NCBI RefSeq assembly: GCF_034470605.1
Contig: NZ_JARGYT010000031.1
Coordinates: 1-13,226 of the forward strand
Source of the DNA: Cyrtobacter comes
GTDB lineage: Bacteria > Pseudomonadota > Alphaproteobacteria > Rickettsiales > Midichloriaceae
DNA: 13,226 bases
Direction of reading: 5' to 3'
Shown here: positions 1 to 7,254 of the stretch, piece after piece
Position numbering within the stretch: the stretch's first letter is position 1
Layout of the letters: every line of letters starts with the position of its first letter
Notes under the pieces: model-generated
Told to the model about the DNA's origin: nothing
What the model saw: the letters and a program-made list of their open reading frames with translations, nothing else
Database searches by the model: none
Program-made: the position numbers and the translations under genes

Positions 1-63
1 AAACCCATTCATTGAACGTTTTAATGTCGATCGGAAACAACCTTTTATCCATCTAAATACCAT
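1..63 (-). CDS. Unrecognised gene, 5' end only (runs off left edge)
   Basis: Twenty-one codons are visible, reading MVFRWIKGCFRSTLKRSMNG and on to the left edge. The start ATG (61-63) is preceded by a clear GGAGG ribosome binding site about 8 bases upstream, which is unusual in this window because most genes here lack one. It lies 36 bases behind the stop codon of the 729-codon gene on the same strand, so the two could be co-transcribed. The visible N-terminus is basic (six Lys/Arg in 21 residues), and too little is present to name a family. Its first ten codons and leader are repeated exactly at the right edge of the window, so at least two copies of this gene start exist. Confidence 0.6.
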   Translation of the reverse strand, partial: MVFRWIKGCFRSTLKRSMNGF

Positions 64-131
64 ATTTATCGCCTCCAATATAATATTGCATCTTTTCCAT
101 TATTTGGCAAAACCTTTGTTAACAGTGCCTA
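33..131. repeat. Left copy of 99-bp outer inverted repeat
   Basis: Bases 33-131 are the exact reverse complement of 13128-13226, with no mismatch over 99 bases. The copy holds the last codons of the 729-codon gene (from Leu720) with its stop, a short spacer, the GGAGG site and the first codons of the next gene. The match stops at base 132, inside a small palindrome TGCCTAGGCA (126-135). The other end is not defined, because the right copy reaches the window edge. Confidence 0.95.
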
Positions 132-2289
132 GGCATTCTTGCAGCGTGGTTCTGAGCTCATTCAGTTTATCAAGGATTGTTTGTTGTTCTGACATCCTTT
201 TTAAGTCATCCAATTTTCTATCAATTTCTAAAGTTATGTGCTCTATATATTCAATAGAACTTGCTACCTTGTCTATATCTTGGCCTTTGAGTTTACACAT
301 ATTTAGAAGGTATCTGGTAATGTAATCAGCAGCAGCAAGATCACTTGCGGGTGATCTTTCCCTGCTTAATGCGGTGACTCTTGGGCTACTAGGTGCTTCA
401 TTAAGAGTTGCTACAATATGTTGCATATCCGTTTTTTTGTTTTTTATATATTTTTCAGGATCTTGTTTAAATGCTTCGAAATTTTCACTAGTCATATTGG
501 CTATTTTAATTAAATAGTCTGGATTTTTTTGTAAATAAGGTATGAGTTGTTCATCCATGAGCCTTTCGCGCAGGTTAGCAATGTTTTGTTTTGCTAATTC
601 GTGGGCAATTTTAGGGTTTTGTGCCAGAATTTCTGCTACTTTTATAATTTCAAGCAGTTGGCCAAGTTTTTTGCAATCATCTTGTGTTATGTATTTAACC
701 ATATCGCTATATGAAATTGGCTGATGATTGAGATCGAGATATGCTGCTGCAACTAGTAAATTTTCTGCATGCTTAGCAAAGTAAAAGAGCCCTTCTTTTA
801 GAGTGCGATTCACATTAGGTGTGCTGCGATGAAACATCGAGCTTACGCGACCTAGCTGCAATTGCTTTTGTAACAAAGAATCCAATATGTGAGGATGTCT
901 ATTCATAAGATCGTATAAACTCTGATTTTCAAATAGCTGAAGCATGTTTTTATATTCGTGCTCACCATATTTTGATAATTTCTCTATAAACTTAGGATGT
1001 TTTGCTACAAATTGTTTTACTTTATCATTTCTTTCTATCCTATTTATAAAATTCTTGAACTTGTATTTACCTAGAGCAAATAGGCTAGTTGCCAGTTGAA
1101 ATTTTATAGAATTTGAAGTAGCTAATTTTGATAATTCTACAACTAATGGGTGTCTTAGATTTGAATTTTTCTCGCTTAATAATACGTTTTTATATTCAAT
1201 CTTGTTTATAAGCTCCACCCATTTATTTATGAGTTCTTTATCACTCGTTATATCAAATATCTCAAAAATTGTGCATACAAGCGGCATAAATGCTTCGCTG
1301 AAAGATTCTTGATTTTTTATGGCCCATTTCATTACTTCTTCTCTTACTTCTTGTGTTAGTAGCTCAAATAATTTTTTATTTACTTTGGTATTTAATACGG
1401 AAGATAAAAGTACTATGAAATTGTTCTGTGTGCATGTATATGCGGATTCCATAGAAATAATTTTCACTATCTCTGGGTATGATTTTAATAGCTGGGTATA
1501 TTTTTGAAAAGAAGCTAAATTTGTTCTTGCATTTATAATTATGATTTTTGCAAGCATTGGATTCTTTGTCATAATATCCCATATTATTGGTTCTTTTAAG
1601 TCGCTTTCTATAGCTGTGCAAACGGTTCTATTAAGATCTAAAAAATATTTAGTAAAAAGATCATTTTTAATAAAAGCTTTTACTAGTTGGTAAGATTTTG
1701 GAAAAAGTGTTTCATTCGCATAACTCAGTGTTTGTGTGTTATGTTGCTGCTGTTGTACACCGATAACTTGAGTGAGTTTCTTTGGGTCTATTGTTTTAGT
1801 TGGTTGTTTTTTAACGCCTAGAGGCATATTACTATCGCGATTTTTGGTTACTAATTGAAGTGCTTTTTCTTTGTTCCATCTTTTTGTTATTTGTTCAATA
1901 TAATCCTTATCATGATCTTTTTTGAGCTCTTTTATTGTTTCTTTGATAAATAAATCTATTGATTCGATTATATATTCTCTGAAAGCGCCGTATGTGAGGT
2001 CGTCTATATATTCATTCAGCCTAAGCTCATTAATAAACCTCCTGGGCTCCAGTAGCATTTTGGATAATGTTCTAAAGTATGGGTGGTTATTTATTAGTCC
2101 TTCATAGTCTTTTGTGCTATATTCGCTAAAAAATAAGGCAAGATCATCGCATAGTTTGATCAGTTCATCTTCCTTTAGTTCGATCCCAAATTCTTGTGAT
2201 AATGTCGTTCCTATTTGGGCCAAGAGCTCTTCTTTCGTATCTTCTTGTGATAGTGTCGTTCCTATTTTGTCCGAGAGGTCTTTTTTCAT
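100..2289 (-). CDS. Large orphan protein with helical (N/H)P repeats
   Basis: I do not recognise this 729-residue protein. It is rich in Lys, Leu, Ile, Glu and Asn and is probably almost all alpha-helical, with no signal peptide or membrane segment visible. A loose motif recurs: Asn/His/Tyr-Pro, two or three residues, then Ile/Leu/Val and often a Leu-Ser/Ala-Lys, at about residues 69, 243, 271, 380, 431, 465, 558 and 589 (for example HPYFRTLSKM, HPKFIEKLSK, NPKIAHELAK). This suggests repeated helix pairs of an alpha-solenoid. Residues 9-33 hold a tandem duplication with IGTTLSQE twice. A Ser/Pro/Arg-rich linker (about 630-650) precedes a likely C-terminal coiled coil (675-720). The start is the first ATG (2287-2289), with no good ribosome binding site. 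A cytosolic scaffold or a secreted host-interaction protein are both guesses. The C-terminal codons lie in the 99-bp inverted repeat. Confidence 0.85.
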   Translation of the reverse strand: MKKDLSDKIGTTLSQEDTKEELLAQIGTTLSQEFGIELKEDELIKLCDDLALFFSEYSTKDYEGLINNHPYFRTLSKMLLEPRRFINELRLNEYIDDLTYGAFREYIIESIDLFIKETIKELKKDHDKDYIEQITKRWNKEKALQLVTKNRDSNMPLGVKKQPTKTIDPKKLTQVIGVQQQQHNTQTLSYANETLFPKSYQLVKAFIKNDLFTKYFLDLNRTVCTAIESDLKEPIIWDIMTKNPMLAKIIIINARTNLASFQKYTQLLKSYPEIVKIISMESAYTCTQNNFIVLLSSVLNTKVNKKLFELLTQEVREEVMKWAIKNQESFSEAFMPLVCTIFEIFDITSDKELINKWVELINKIEYKNVLLSEKNSNLRHPLVVELSKLATSNSIKFQLATSLFALGKYKFKNFINRIERNDKVKQFVAKHPKFIEKLSKYGEHEYKNMLQLFENQSLYDLMNRHPHILDSLLQKQLQLGRVSSMFHRSTPNVNRTLKEGLFYFAKHAENLLVAAAYLDLNHQPISYSDMVKYITQDDCKKLGQLLEIIKVAEILAQNPKIAHELAKQNIANLRERLMDEQLIPYLQKNPDYLIKIANMTSENFEAFKQDPEKYIKNKKTDMQHIVATLNEAPSSPRVTALSRERSPASDLAAADYITRYLLNMCKLKGQDIDKVASSIEYIEHITLEIDRKLDDLKRMSEQQTILDKLNELRTTLQECLGTVNKGFAK
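2191..2288 (-). repeat. 51-bp tandem duplication at the 5' end of the orphan gene
   Basis: The word TTCTTGTGAT followed by A(A/G)TGTCGTTCCTATTT occurs at 2191 and again at 2242, a period of 51 bases or 17 codons, so the reading frame is kept. In the protein this gives IGTTLSQE at residues 9-16 and 26-33. The copies have diverged at several bases outside the core. Confidence 0.8.
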
Positions 2290-2464
2290 ATCTGAAAAAG
2301 TGTTGAATCCGTATTGGTGCTATTTTTTAGCAAAGTTATATTAAAGCCAATGGTAATAATATAATTAGGTGATATATGATTTTTGCGTTTTTTAAATTTA
2401 AGCAGAGGGTATCCTCTTCCATTTGTTTTCGAACATATATGGTTTGAATGGTCCCTAGACTTTC

Positions 2465-2824
2465 TTAATTTGCGCTCTTTGTAGAGAAAGATTTACCGCA
2501 TCCGCATTGTGAGATAGCGTTTGGGTTGGTAAAAATAAAACTCGAGGAAAATTTATCGCCTGTGTAATCCATAACTGTACCTAATATATGCATCACAGCG
2601 CTAGGTTCTATGAATATGGAAATATCTGCGCATACTACCTTTTCATACTTAGGGTCATGTTCATACATATAAGCAAATTCGTAGGAAAGTCCTGAGCAGC
2701 CTCCGGATTTCACCCCAACTTTTAGGCCTATAGCTTTTTCATCTTTTGCTAAGAGCTCTCTTACTTTTTTTATTGCCAAATCAGAAAGAGATATAATTGA
2801 AGATTTCATACGATGTAAAAACAA
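2465..2824 (-). CDS. iscA: Iron-sulfur cluster assembly/carrier protein, IscA/HesB family
   Basis: A-type carrier that binds Fe or an Fe-S cluster and passes it to apo-enzymes in the cytosol. The 119-residue product shows the family hallmarks: GLKVGVKSGGCSGLSYEF with Cys43, the following strand region ending in MDYTGDKFSSSFIFTNPNA, and the C-terminal CGCGKSF with Cys107 and Cys109. These three Cys are the known cluster ligands. IscA, SufA and ErpA are hard to separate by eye; IscA is the usual assignment in Rickettsiales. The ATG at 2807-2809 (MKSSIISLSD) fits the family N-terminus better than the upstream ATG at 2822-2824, giving 114 residues. No other isc genes adjoin it. It is divergent from rpsM across about 175 bases, and downstream a short AGAGG/CCTCT hairpin (2404-2417) is only a weak terminator candidate. 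Confidence 0.93.
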   Translation of the reverse strand: MFLHRMKSSIISLSDLAIKKVRELLAKDEKAIGLKVGVKSGGCSGLSYEFAYMYEHDPKYEKVVCADISIFIEPSAVMHILGTVMDYTGDKFSSSFIFTNPNAISQCGCGKSFSTKSAN

Positions 2825-2999
2825 ACATCCAATTTTGGCGCGGCATAATTTGGGCCTATGGTAAAGAATGCATACTAGATTGTCCAGTTGTTCATGATAA
2901 TTTTATTGACCATTACCAAAATCTTATATTTTGAATCCTTGACTTTTTCATAAAACGGGATAAAACACTCTGCTCGTTTGATTTTTGCTTGTATTCATA

Positions 3000-3374
3000 G
3001 TGGCTCGTATCGCTGGCGTTAATGTGCCTACATATAAAAAGCTTTGGGTGGCCCTAACATACGTATATGGGATAGGTAACTTTAAGTCTATGTCAATATG
3101 TAAAGATGCTGAGCTTGATCCTGAAAGAAGAGTAAGTACCTTAAGTGAAGTTGAGGTAGGTAGGCTTAGATCTGTTATTGGCGCCAAGCATGTGGTTGAA
3201 GGAGATTTGAGGAGGATTGTCTCTTCCTCTATAGCGGCGCTAAAAGATAATGGTTCTTATAGAGGATCTAGGCATATCAAGGGGCTTCCTATGAGTTCGA
3301 GGACTAGAACTAATGCTAGGACTAGAAGGGGGAAGAGGATCGCTATAGCAGGTAAAAAGGTTGCTCCAAAATGA
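3000..3374 (+). CDS. rpsM: 30S ribosomal protein S13
   Basis: S13 sits in the head of the small subunit and contacts the P-site tRNA and the large subunit. The product begins (M)ARIAGVNVP and ends with the conserved RTRTNARTRRGKR basic tail; YVYGIG, VVEGDLRR and SYRGSRHIKGLP are also typical. Length is 124 residues, close to the usual 118-125. The start is taken as GTG at 3000-3002 because it gives the universal M-A-R-I-A-G N-terminus; an in-frame TTG at 2985 would add five residues foreign to the family. No clear ribosome binding site precedes it. It is the first gene of the alpha operon here. The genes that usually come before it (secY, adk) are absent, and iscA lies divergently upstream. 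Confidence 0.97.
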   Translation: MARIAGVNVPTYKKLWVALTYVYGIGNFKSMSICKDAELDPERRVSTLSEVEVGRLRSVIGAKHVVEGDLRRIVSSSIAALKDNGSYRGSRHIKGLPMSSRTRTNARTRRGKRIAIAGKKVAPK

Positions 3375-3404
3375 CGAATAATTCGATTGTGAATTTTTAT
3401 TGCA

Positions 3405-3791
3405 ATGAAATCTAAAAATAAAAAGGTAACTGATAAGAAAAAGCGCTCTGTTATTTCGGGTGTGTTTCATATAATGTCAACTTTTAATAATTCGATAATC
3501 ACGGTGACTGATCTGAATGGGGATGTAGTTGCCTGGTCTTCTTCTGGGCAGAGTAATTTTAAAGGTTCTAGAAAATCTACGCCATATGCTGCGAGAGTTG
3601 CGGCTGAAGATGCTGCTAAAAAGGCTGTTGGGCTTGGGATGAAGACTGCTTCTGTTGTTTTAAGGGGGCCTGGTATGGCTAGAGAGTCTGCAGTTAGGGC
3701 TCTTTCTTCGTATCTTGTTATAACATCTATACAGGACTGTACTGGTGTTCCGTATAACGGATGTAGGCCGCCTAATAGGCGTCGTGTGTGA
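3405..3791 (+). CDS. rpsK: 30S ribosomal protein S11
   Basis: S11 forms part of the platform of the 30S subunit near the mRNA exit and the E site. The 128-residue protein carries the family core: STFNNSIITVTD, AWSSSGQSNFKGSRKSTPYAA, RGPGMARESAVRAL and the near-invariant C-terminus YNGCRPPNRRRV. The usual GPGPGRE is GPGMARE here, a small departure in the loop that contacts rRNA. The N-terminus is a short Lys-rich extension. It lies 30 bases after rpsM and 31 before rpoA on the same strand, without a recognisable Shine-Dalgarno sequence, so co-transcription is expected. Confidence 0.97.
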   Translation: MKSKNKKVTDKKKRSVISGVFHIMSTFNNSIITVTDLNGDVVAWSSSGQSNFKGSRKSTPYAARVAAEDAAKKAVGLGMKTASVVLRGPGMARESAVRALSSYLVITSIQDCTGVPYNGCRPPNRRRV

Positions 3792-3822
3792 TATATAAAT
3801 GTAAGTTTGTACTGTTCATTTT

Positions 3823-4893
3823 ATGCTGGAAATTAATGAAGGCACTATCGATTCTATAGTGCCATCTGTGGTTGTGAGATCTCCATCCTATTATCTTGAT
3901 AAGATGGATGGTGATTCTGCTGTGTTCAAGTTGGAGCCATTACCTTCCGGCCTTGGATATACTATAGGTAACGCAATGAGAAGGGTGATGTTTTCTTCCT
4001 TGAAGGGGTGTGCGGTGACTGCAATAAAGTTTGATAGTTTGGCGCATGAGTTTTCCTCTATACAGGGTATAAAGGAGGATGTCACATCCATGATCTTGAA
4101 TTTGAAAAAAGTCGTAGTATCATCCGTTCATGATGAGAAGAAGTTAAAGTTGGAGTGTTCAAATAATACAAACGAAATAGTTAGAGTTACTGCTGGAATG
4201 ATTAGTTGTCCTGCTGGTGTTGATGTAATAAACAAAGATTTTACTATATGTCACATAGGGCCTAAGGCTGTTTTAGAGTTGGAGATATTGGTGTCTTCTG
4301 GTTTTGGATACGTCTCTGCGAGCTCTAATGTACGTTTAGCTAGTAATCTTGGTGTTGGTGCTATTCCGCTTGATGCTACATTTTGTCCTGTGAAGAGGGT
4401 CTCTTTTAGTGTTGATAGGAGTCGGATTGGTGCGGATACGGAATTTGATAAGCTTACCCTTGTTGTGGAGACTAATGGGTCTGTGCAGCATGACAGGGTT
4501 TTAGATACCGCAGCCACTGTTTTGCGTGATCATTTATCTGTGTTTTTACTTAACTTGCCATTGGCAAGTATCGAGTTGTCAAAAGAAAAATCTGAGGCTG
4601 ATATGCCGCATGTAGATGTGGCTTTGTTATCTAAGTTATGTGTAAAGATAGATGATTTAGAGCTTTCTGTAAGATCTAATAATTGTCTAAAAAATGCTAA
4701 TATTACTTATGTTGGCGATATAGTTATTAAAGATGAATCTAAGCTTCTTCAAACCCCTAACTTTGGGAGGAAATCCTTAAATGAAATAAAGGAGGTTCTT
4801 TCGTCAATGGGTTTATGTTTAGGGATGTCGCTTCCTTGTGAGTGGCCGCTGGAGGACATTGAGGATATGATAAAGAAGTATGTTAATAAATAG
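3823..4893 (+). CDS. rpoA: DNA-directed RNA polymerase subunit alpha
   Basis: The alpha subunit dimerises to nucleate assembly of the polymerase core and binds UP elements and activators through its C-terminal domain. The 356-residue product is longer than the E. coli protein (329). The N-terminal assembly domain shows GLGYTIGNAMRRVMFSSLKG (43-62) and HEFSSIQGIKEDV (75-87). The C-terminal domain (about 277-345) keeps DDLELSVRSNNCLKNANI, with Arg284 at the place of the DNA-contacting E. coli Arg265, and then TPNFGRKSLNEIKEVL and the final W. A short hydrophilic tail after Trp341 is extra. The gene is 31 bases after rpsK and only 6 bases before rplQ. Confidence 0.98.
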   Translation: MLEINEGTIDSIVPSVVVRSPSYYLDKMDGDSAVFKLEPLPSGLGYTIGNAMRRVMFSSLKGCAVTAIKFDSLAHEFSSIQGIKEDVTSMILNLKKVVVSSVHDEKKLKLECSNNTNEIVRVTAGMISCPAGVDVINKDFTICHIGPKAVLELEILVSSGFGYVSASSNVRLASNLGVGAIPLDATFCPVKRVSFSVDRSRIGADTEFDKLTLVVETNGSVQHDRVLDTAATVLRDHLSVFLLNLPLASIELSKEKSEADMPHVDVALLSKLCVKIDDLELSVRSNNCLKNANITYVGDIVIKDESKLLQTPNFGRKSLNEIKEVLSSMGLCLGMSLPCEWPLEDIEDMIKKYVNK

Positions 4894-4899
4894 GTTATT

Positions 4900-5256
4900 A
4901 TGAGGCACAAAATAAAAGGTAGGAAATTTTCTAGGGGTACTGCACATAGGTTATCTATGCTTATGAATCTTACTAAGTCGCTAATTCTACATGGAAATAT
5001 AGAGACGACCCTATATAAGGCAAAGGATCTGAGGCCCGTGGTTGAAAAAATTATTACCTTAGCTAGAAATGATACTCTTGCTGCAAGGAGGAGGGCTATT
5101 TCGTTTTTTAGAGGTGATATGGATATTGTGAAAACATTATTTTCCCAGGTTGCGCCAATCTTTATTAATAGGCCTGGTGGATATACGAGTATAGTAAGGA
5201 CAGGATATAGACAAGGTGATTCTGCTCCAATGGCAATTATCAGATTTGTGCAATGA
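4900..5256 (+). CDS. rplQ: 50S ribosomal protein L17
   Basis: L17 is a large-subunit protein near the peptide exit side. The 118-residue product starts MRHKIKGRKFSRGTAHRLSM, the standard L17 N-terminus, and has ETTLYKAKDLRPVVEKIITLAR and NRPGGYTSIVRTGYRQGDSAPMAIIRF. It is slightly shorter than the E. coli protein (127) but follows the short alpha-type form. It follows rpoA after 6 bases and is the last gene of the operon; a strong hairpin lies 25 bases downstream. Confidence 0.97.
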   Translation: MRHKIKGRKFSRGTAHRLSMLMNLTKSLILHGNIETTLYKAKDLRPVVEKIITLARNDTLAARRRAISFFRGDMDIVKTLFSQVAPIFINRPGGYTSIVRTGYRQGDSAPMAIIRFVQ

Positions 5257-5280
5257 TTTATTATCCTTATTTATACGTGT

Positions 5281-5315
5281 CCCCTATATTGTATTATTAA
5301 AAAGTAATATAGGGG
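5281..5315 (+). terminator. Hairpin after rplQ, probable end of the alpha operon
   Basis: CCCCTATATT (5281-5290) pairs perfectly with AATATAGGGG (5306-5315) across a 15-base loop. No T-run follows on either strand, so it is not a textbook intrinsic terminator; it may act as a 3'-end stabiliser or a weak terminator. Its place just after the last operon gene supports a role at the transcript end. Confidence 0.55.
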
Positions 5316-5324
5316 GAAATCTAG

Positions 5325-5766
5325 AGGATATGATAATCTTTTGTTTTACTATTAAACTTAATTTAATAGTCCCATTCAATAGTGAAATTATTCAACTAAA
5401 GCCCCATATTCAAGAATGAAATGACTTAACTAAAGTAGTCTCAGATTTTGCAAAATAATGCTTGTAGCAATTTCCCATAAAACTTGATAATGATCGCTGC
5501 AGCTCATATTTCTCCTCTGTTGTTCCTCTAAAGCCATTAGTAGAGATAAGTTAAAATCTCTCACGTATAGAAAGTTATATTTCGAAATCAGTAGCATTAT
5601 TTCTGTCCATCTCAACAGAAAGCCAGGTTTTGTTAGTTTTTTTGACAATAAGTAAAAATCCCATCTAATTCTATATTCTTTATATCATCAGGAGCTTTAG
5701 CTTCGTTTAGGGTATATCTTGTCATAGTGGATGATCTTCTAGCGCGCTTAAATAATTCGAGAGATT
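5325..5766 (-). pseudogene. IS1-family transposase relic 1 (catalytic part)
   Basis: Three reading-frame pieces on the minus strand line up in order with an IS1-type DDE transposase. Piece 1 (5766-5633) has APDDIKNIELDGIFTYCQKN, where IELDxxxTYxxKK is the first catalytic region (the acidic residue after the first D is replaced by Gly). Piece 2 (5648-5430) continues KKLTKPGFLLRWTEIM and has CSDHYQVLWEIATS, the second conserved (T/S)D-Y-VY region. Piece 3 (5463-5410) has KHYFAKSETTLVKSFHS, the KSET-LVE/S region, and later frames degrade toward the rplQ hairpin. At least two frameshifts and several stops make it inactive. The zinc-ribbon N-terminus is not recognisable. It is the same kind of element as relic 2 beyond dsbB. 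Confidence 0.7.
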
Positions 5767-6314
5767 CTTTCTAATTGCCAATTGAGCAATTACTTATTTA
5801 TTATAAAAAACCGTGCCTATGTAGGGTTTGCTATTGGCCGAAACAGGAATATTTGCATCTTAAGTGAGTAGACGCCGAGATTTTAGAACCTATTTCGATA
5901 TGGTGACCAGGATAAGCTTTTATTATATATCGATGAAAGTATGATGCTTACTCGAAGTATAAATCAGGGCAGTGCAGATGTATAGAATAACTTTAATCCT
6001 TATTAAAAAACATAAGAATGGTTAAATTCAGTATTTTCCTGATATTTGCTAATTTTTCGTGATATAATGCTACTTTGTAGCGATAGCTTTTCACAAAATT
6101 TCAATTAAATAGCTATCCATCACTACCTAAATTAGCACTAAGGTATAACAAAGCCAGAAGCATCTTGGGCCAACATTCCTTCATAAGATATTACTTTGCT
6201 AGATTTGGTCGCAAAACAAGGTTATGGATATGAAGCTTTCTAGTTTTGTGTTTCAACAAAAACTTGTCACTCTTAGTTGTTATTTAGCAATACAATGTTG
6301 CGCAATATCTTGCT
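5767..6314. other. Gene-less stretch downstream of dsbB
   Basis: About 550 AT-rich bases with stops in all frames and no RNA gene or transposase motif that I can recognise. Short open pieces occur on the minus strand (for example 6221-6139, 27 codons, and around 5920-5840), but none matches a family I can name. It is most simply decayed coding DNA or the remains of the IS1 relic's upstream part. Confidence 0.5.
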
Positions 6315-6863
6315 TCAGTGTGAGGGTAGGTATTGGTAATTTACAGGATCATCTGGGCATCCAGTAATGCCGCATCCTAAGAAGGTCATTATAACATTTG
6401 TGATGCACAATAGTATAAAAACATCATAGATAAAATTTTGAATCTTAGTTATAAATTTTGCTGCAATGTATTTCGTTAGATTTATTCTATCTAATAGCGG
6501 CGCTATGGCTAATATGATAATTAATGAAAAAGATAGGATTGCAGACCAAGTATAGAAATGTAATCCAAAAAACAATGTGCCATAACCCTTATCATTTGGT
6601 AGTATGTGCAAAAAAACCTGCCTTAATCCTACAGCCAATGTAAACAAACTTGAGATCAAAATAATCACAAGATGTCTAAAAGTACCATGGGATCTAAGCC
6701 CTATAATTGCTCCATATGCTATAGCTAGAAGCCCAAAACGCTGCAGTAGACATAATGGACATGGTATCTCATGATATAAAAACTGAAACAACAATGCAAT
6801 CACGTTAGAGACAATTGCGCTAAGCGCAATAAGCAATAGTGCGTTAAGATTTTTTTTTACCAT
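6315..6863 (-). CDS. dsbB: DsbB-family disulfide bond formation membrane protein
   Basis: DsbB proteins reoxidise a periplasmic thiol oxidase (DsbA) and pass the electrons to quinone in the inner membrane. The 182-residue product has five likely membrane segments (about 8-30, 43-57, 63-85, 104-122, 143-163). After the first comes the hallmark CPLCLLQR (Cys35, Cys38, Arg42). The later signature GLHFYTW lies at 100-106. The second Cys pair is not in the usual loop between segments 3 and 4; it is at the very C-terminus, CGITGCPDDP (Cys164, Cys169). With five segments and the basic loop 125-141 in the cytosol, both pairs would face the periplasm, so the protein can still work. It is the only intact gene in 3 kb and lies between two IS1 relics. 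The start ATG overlaps the stop of a tiny upstream reading frame. Confidence 0.9.
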   Translation of the reverse strand: MVKKNLNALLLIALSAIVSNVIALLFQFLYHEIPCPLCLLQRFGLLAIAYGAIIGLRSHGTFRHLVIILISSLFTLAVGLRQVFLHILPNDKGYGTLFFGLHFYTWSAILSFSLIIILAIAPLLDRINLTKYIAAKFITKIQNFIYDVFILLCITNVIMTFLGCGITGCPDDPVNYQYLPSH

Positions 6864-6892
6864 ATTATCGTAGCCATATTATGTATAGCCAT
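6857..6892 (-). promoter_or_regulatory. Tiny upstream reading frame overlapping the dsbB start
   Basis: Three near-copies of ATAATATGG(C/T)(T/A)A run up to dsbB, with ATGs at 6892, 6877 and 6863 (minus strand). The first two are in one frame and encode MAIHNMATIIW, whose TAA stop overlaps the dsbB start as ATGGTAA. No Shine-Dalgarno site is visible for any of the three. This could couple translation or compete for initiation; it may equally be a slippage repeat without function. Confidence 0.35.
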
Positions 6893-7254
6893 ATTATTTT
6901 TATCTTAAAAAGATAGATTTAATTGATCGGTTGTGTGGTATACAAACCAAAATATCCCAGTAGCAAAACTTGTATAAAAAAAGAAGAAAGAAAATCTTTC
7001 ATTTTTAATTAATGCGGATAAAGACAAAAAGAGAAAAACAAAAACCATCACCACTACCTTTTAACCCATACTCTAATTAAGGTAATATAAATACATTTAA
7101 GTTGTCAATGATACAGAGCTTTGTTGAGCGGTATGTTATTGATAAACAAATAATTGATCCGTAGGTTATATCTGATATAATGGAATCATTATTGGTTGTT
7201 GCAAAGGTTGTGGTGGTGAAGTGTCCGATGGTTTGCAAAGGTATAAATCCAAGA
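6893..7254. other. Gene-less stretch upstream of dsbB
   Basis: AT-rich non-coding DNA with purine runs around 6975-7050. It should hold the dsbB promoter, but I see no convincing -35/-10 pair. At 7185-7268 the plus strand can be read as a degraded zinc-ribbon (CCKGCGGEVSDGLQRYKSKT), possibly the N-terminus of a further IS1-like fragment. Confidence 0.4.

Noticed and set aside
100..2289. Plus-strand open frames inside the 729-codon gene
   Set aside because: Antisense shadows of a long, well-formed coding frame.
5840..5930. Minus-strand piece with a faint acyltransferase-hexapeptide look (HHIEIGSKISAS)
   Set aside because: Only one weak repeat unit, broken by stops; chance resemblance is likelier.
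6139..6221. 27-codon protein-like piece on the minus strand downstream of dsbB
   Set aside because: Too short to assign, no start codon context, bounded by stops; possibly a gene remnant but not supportable.
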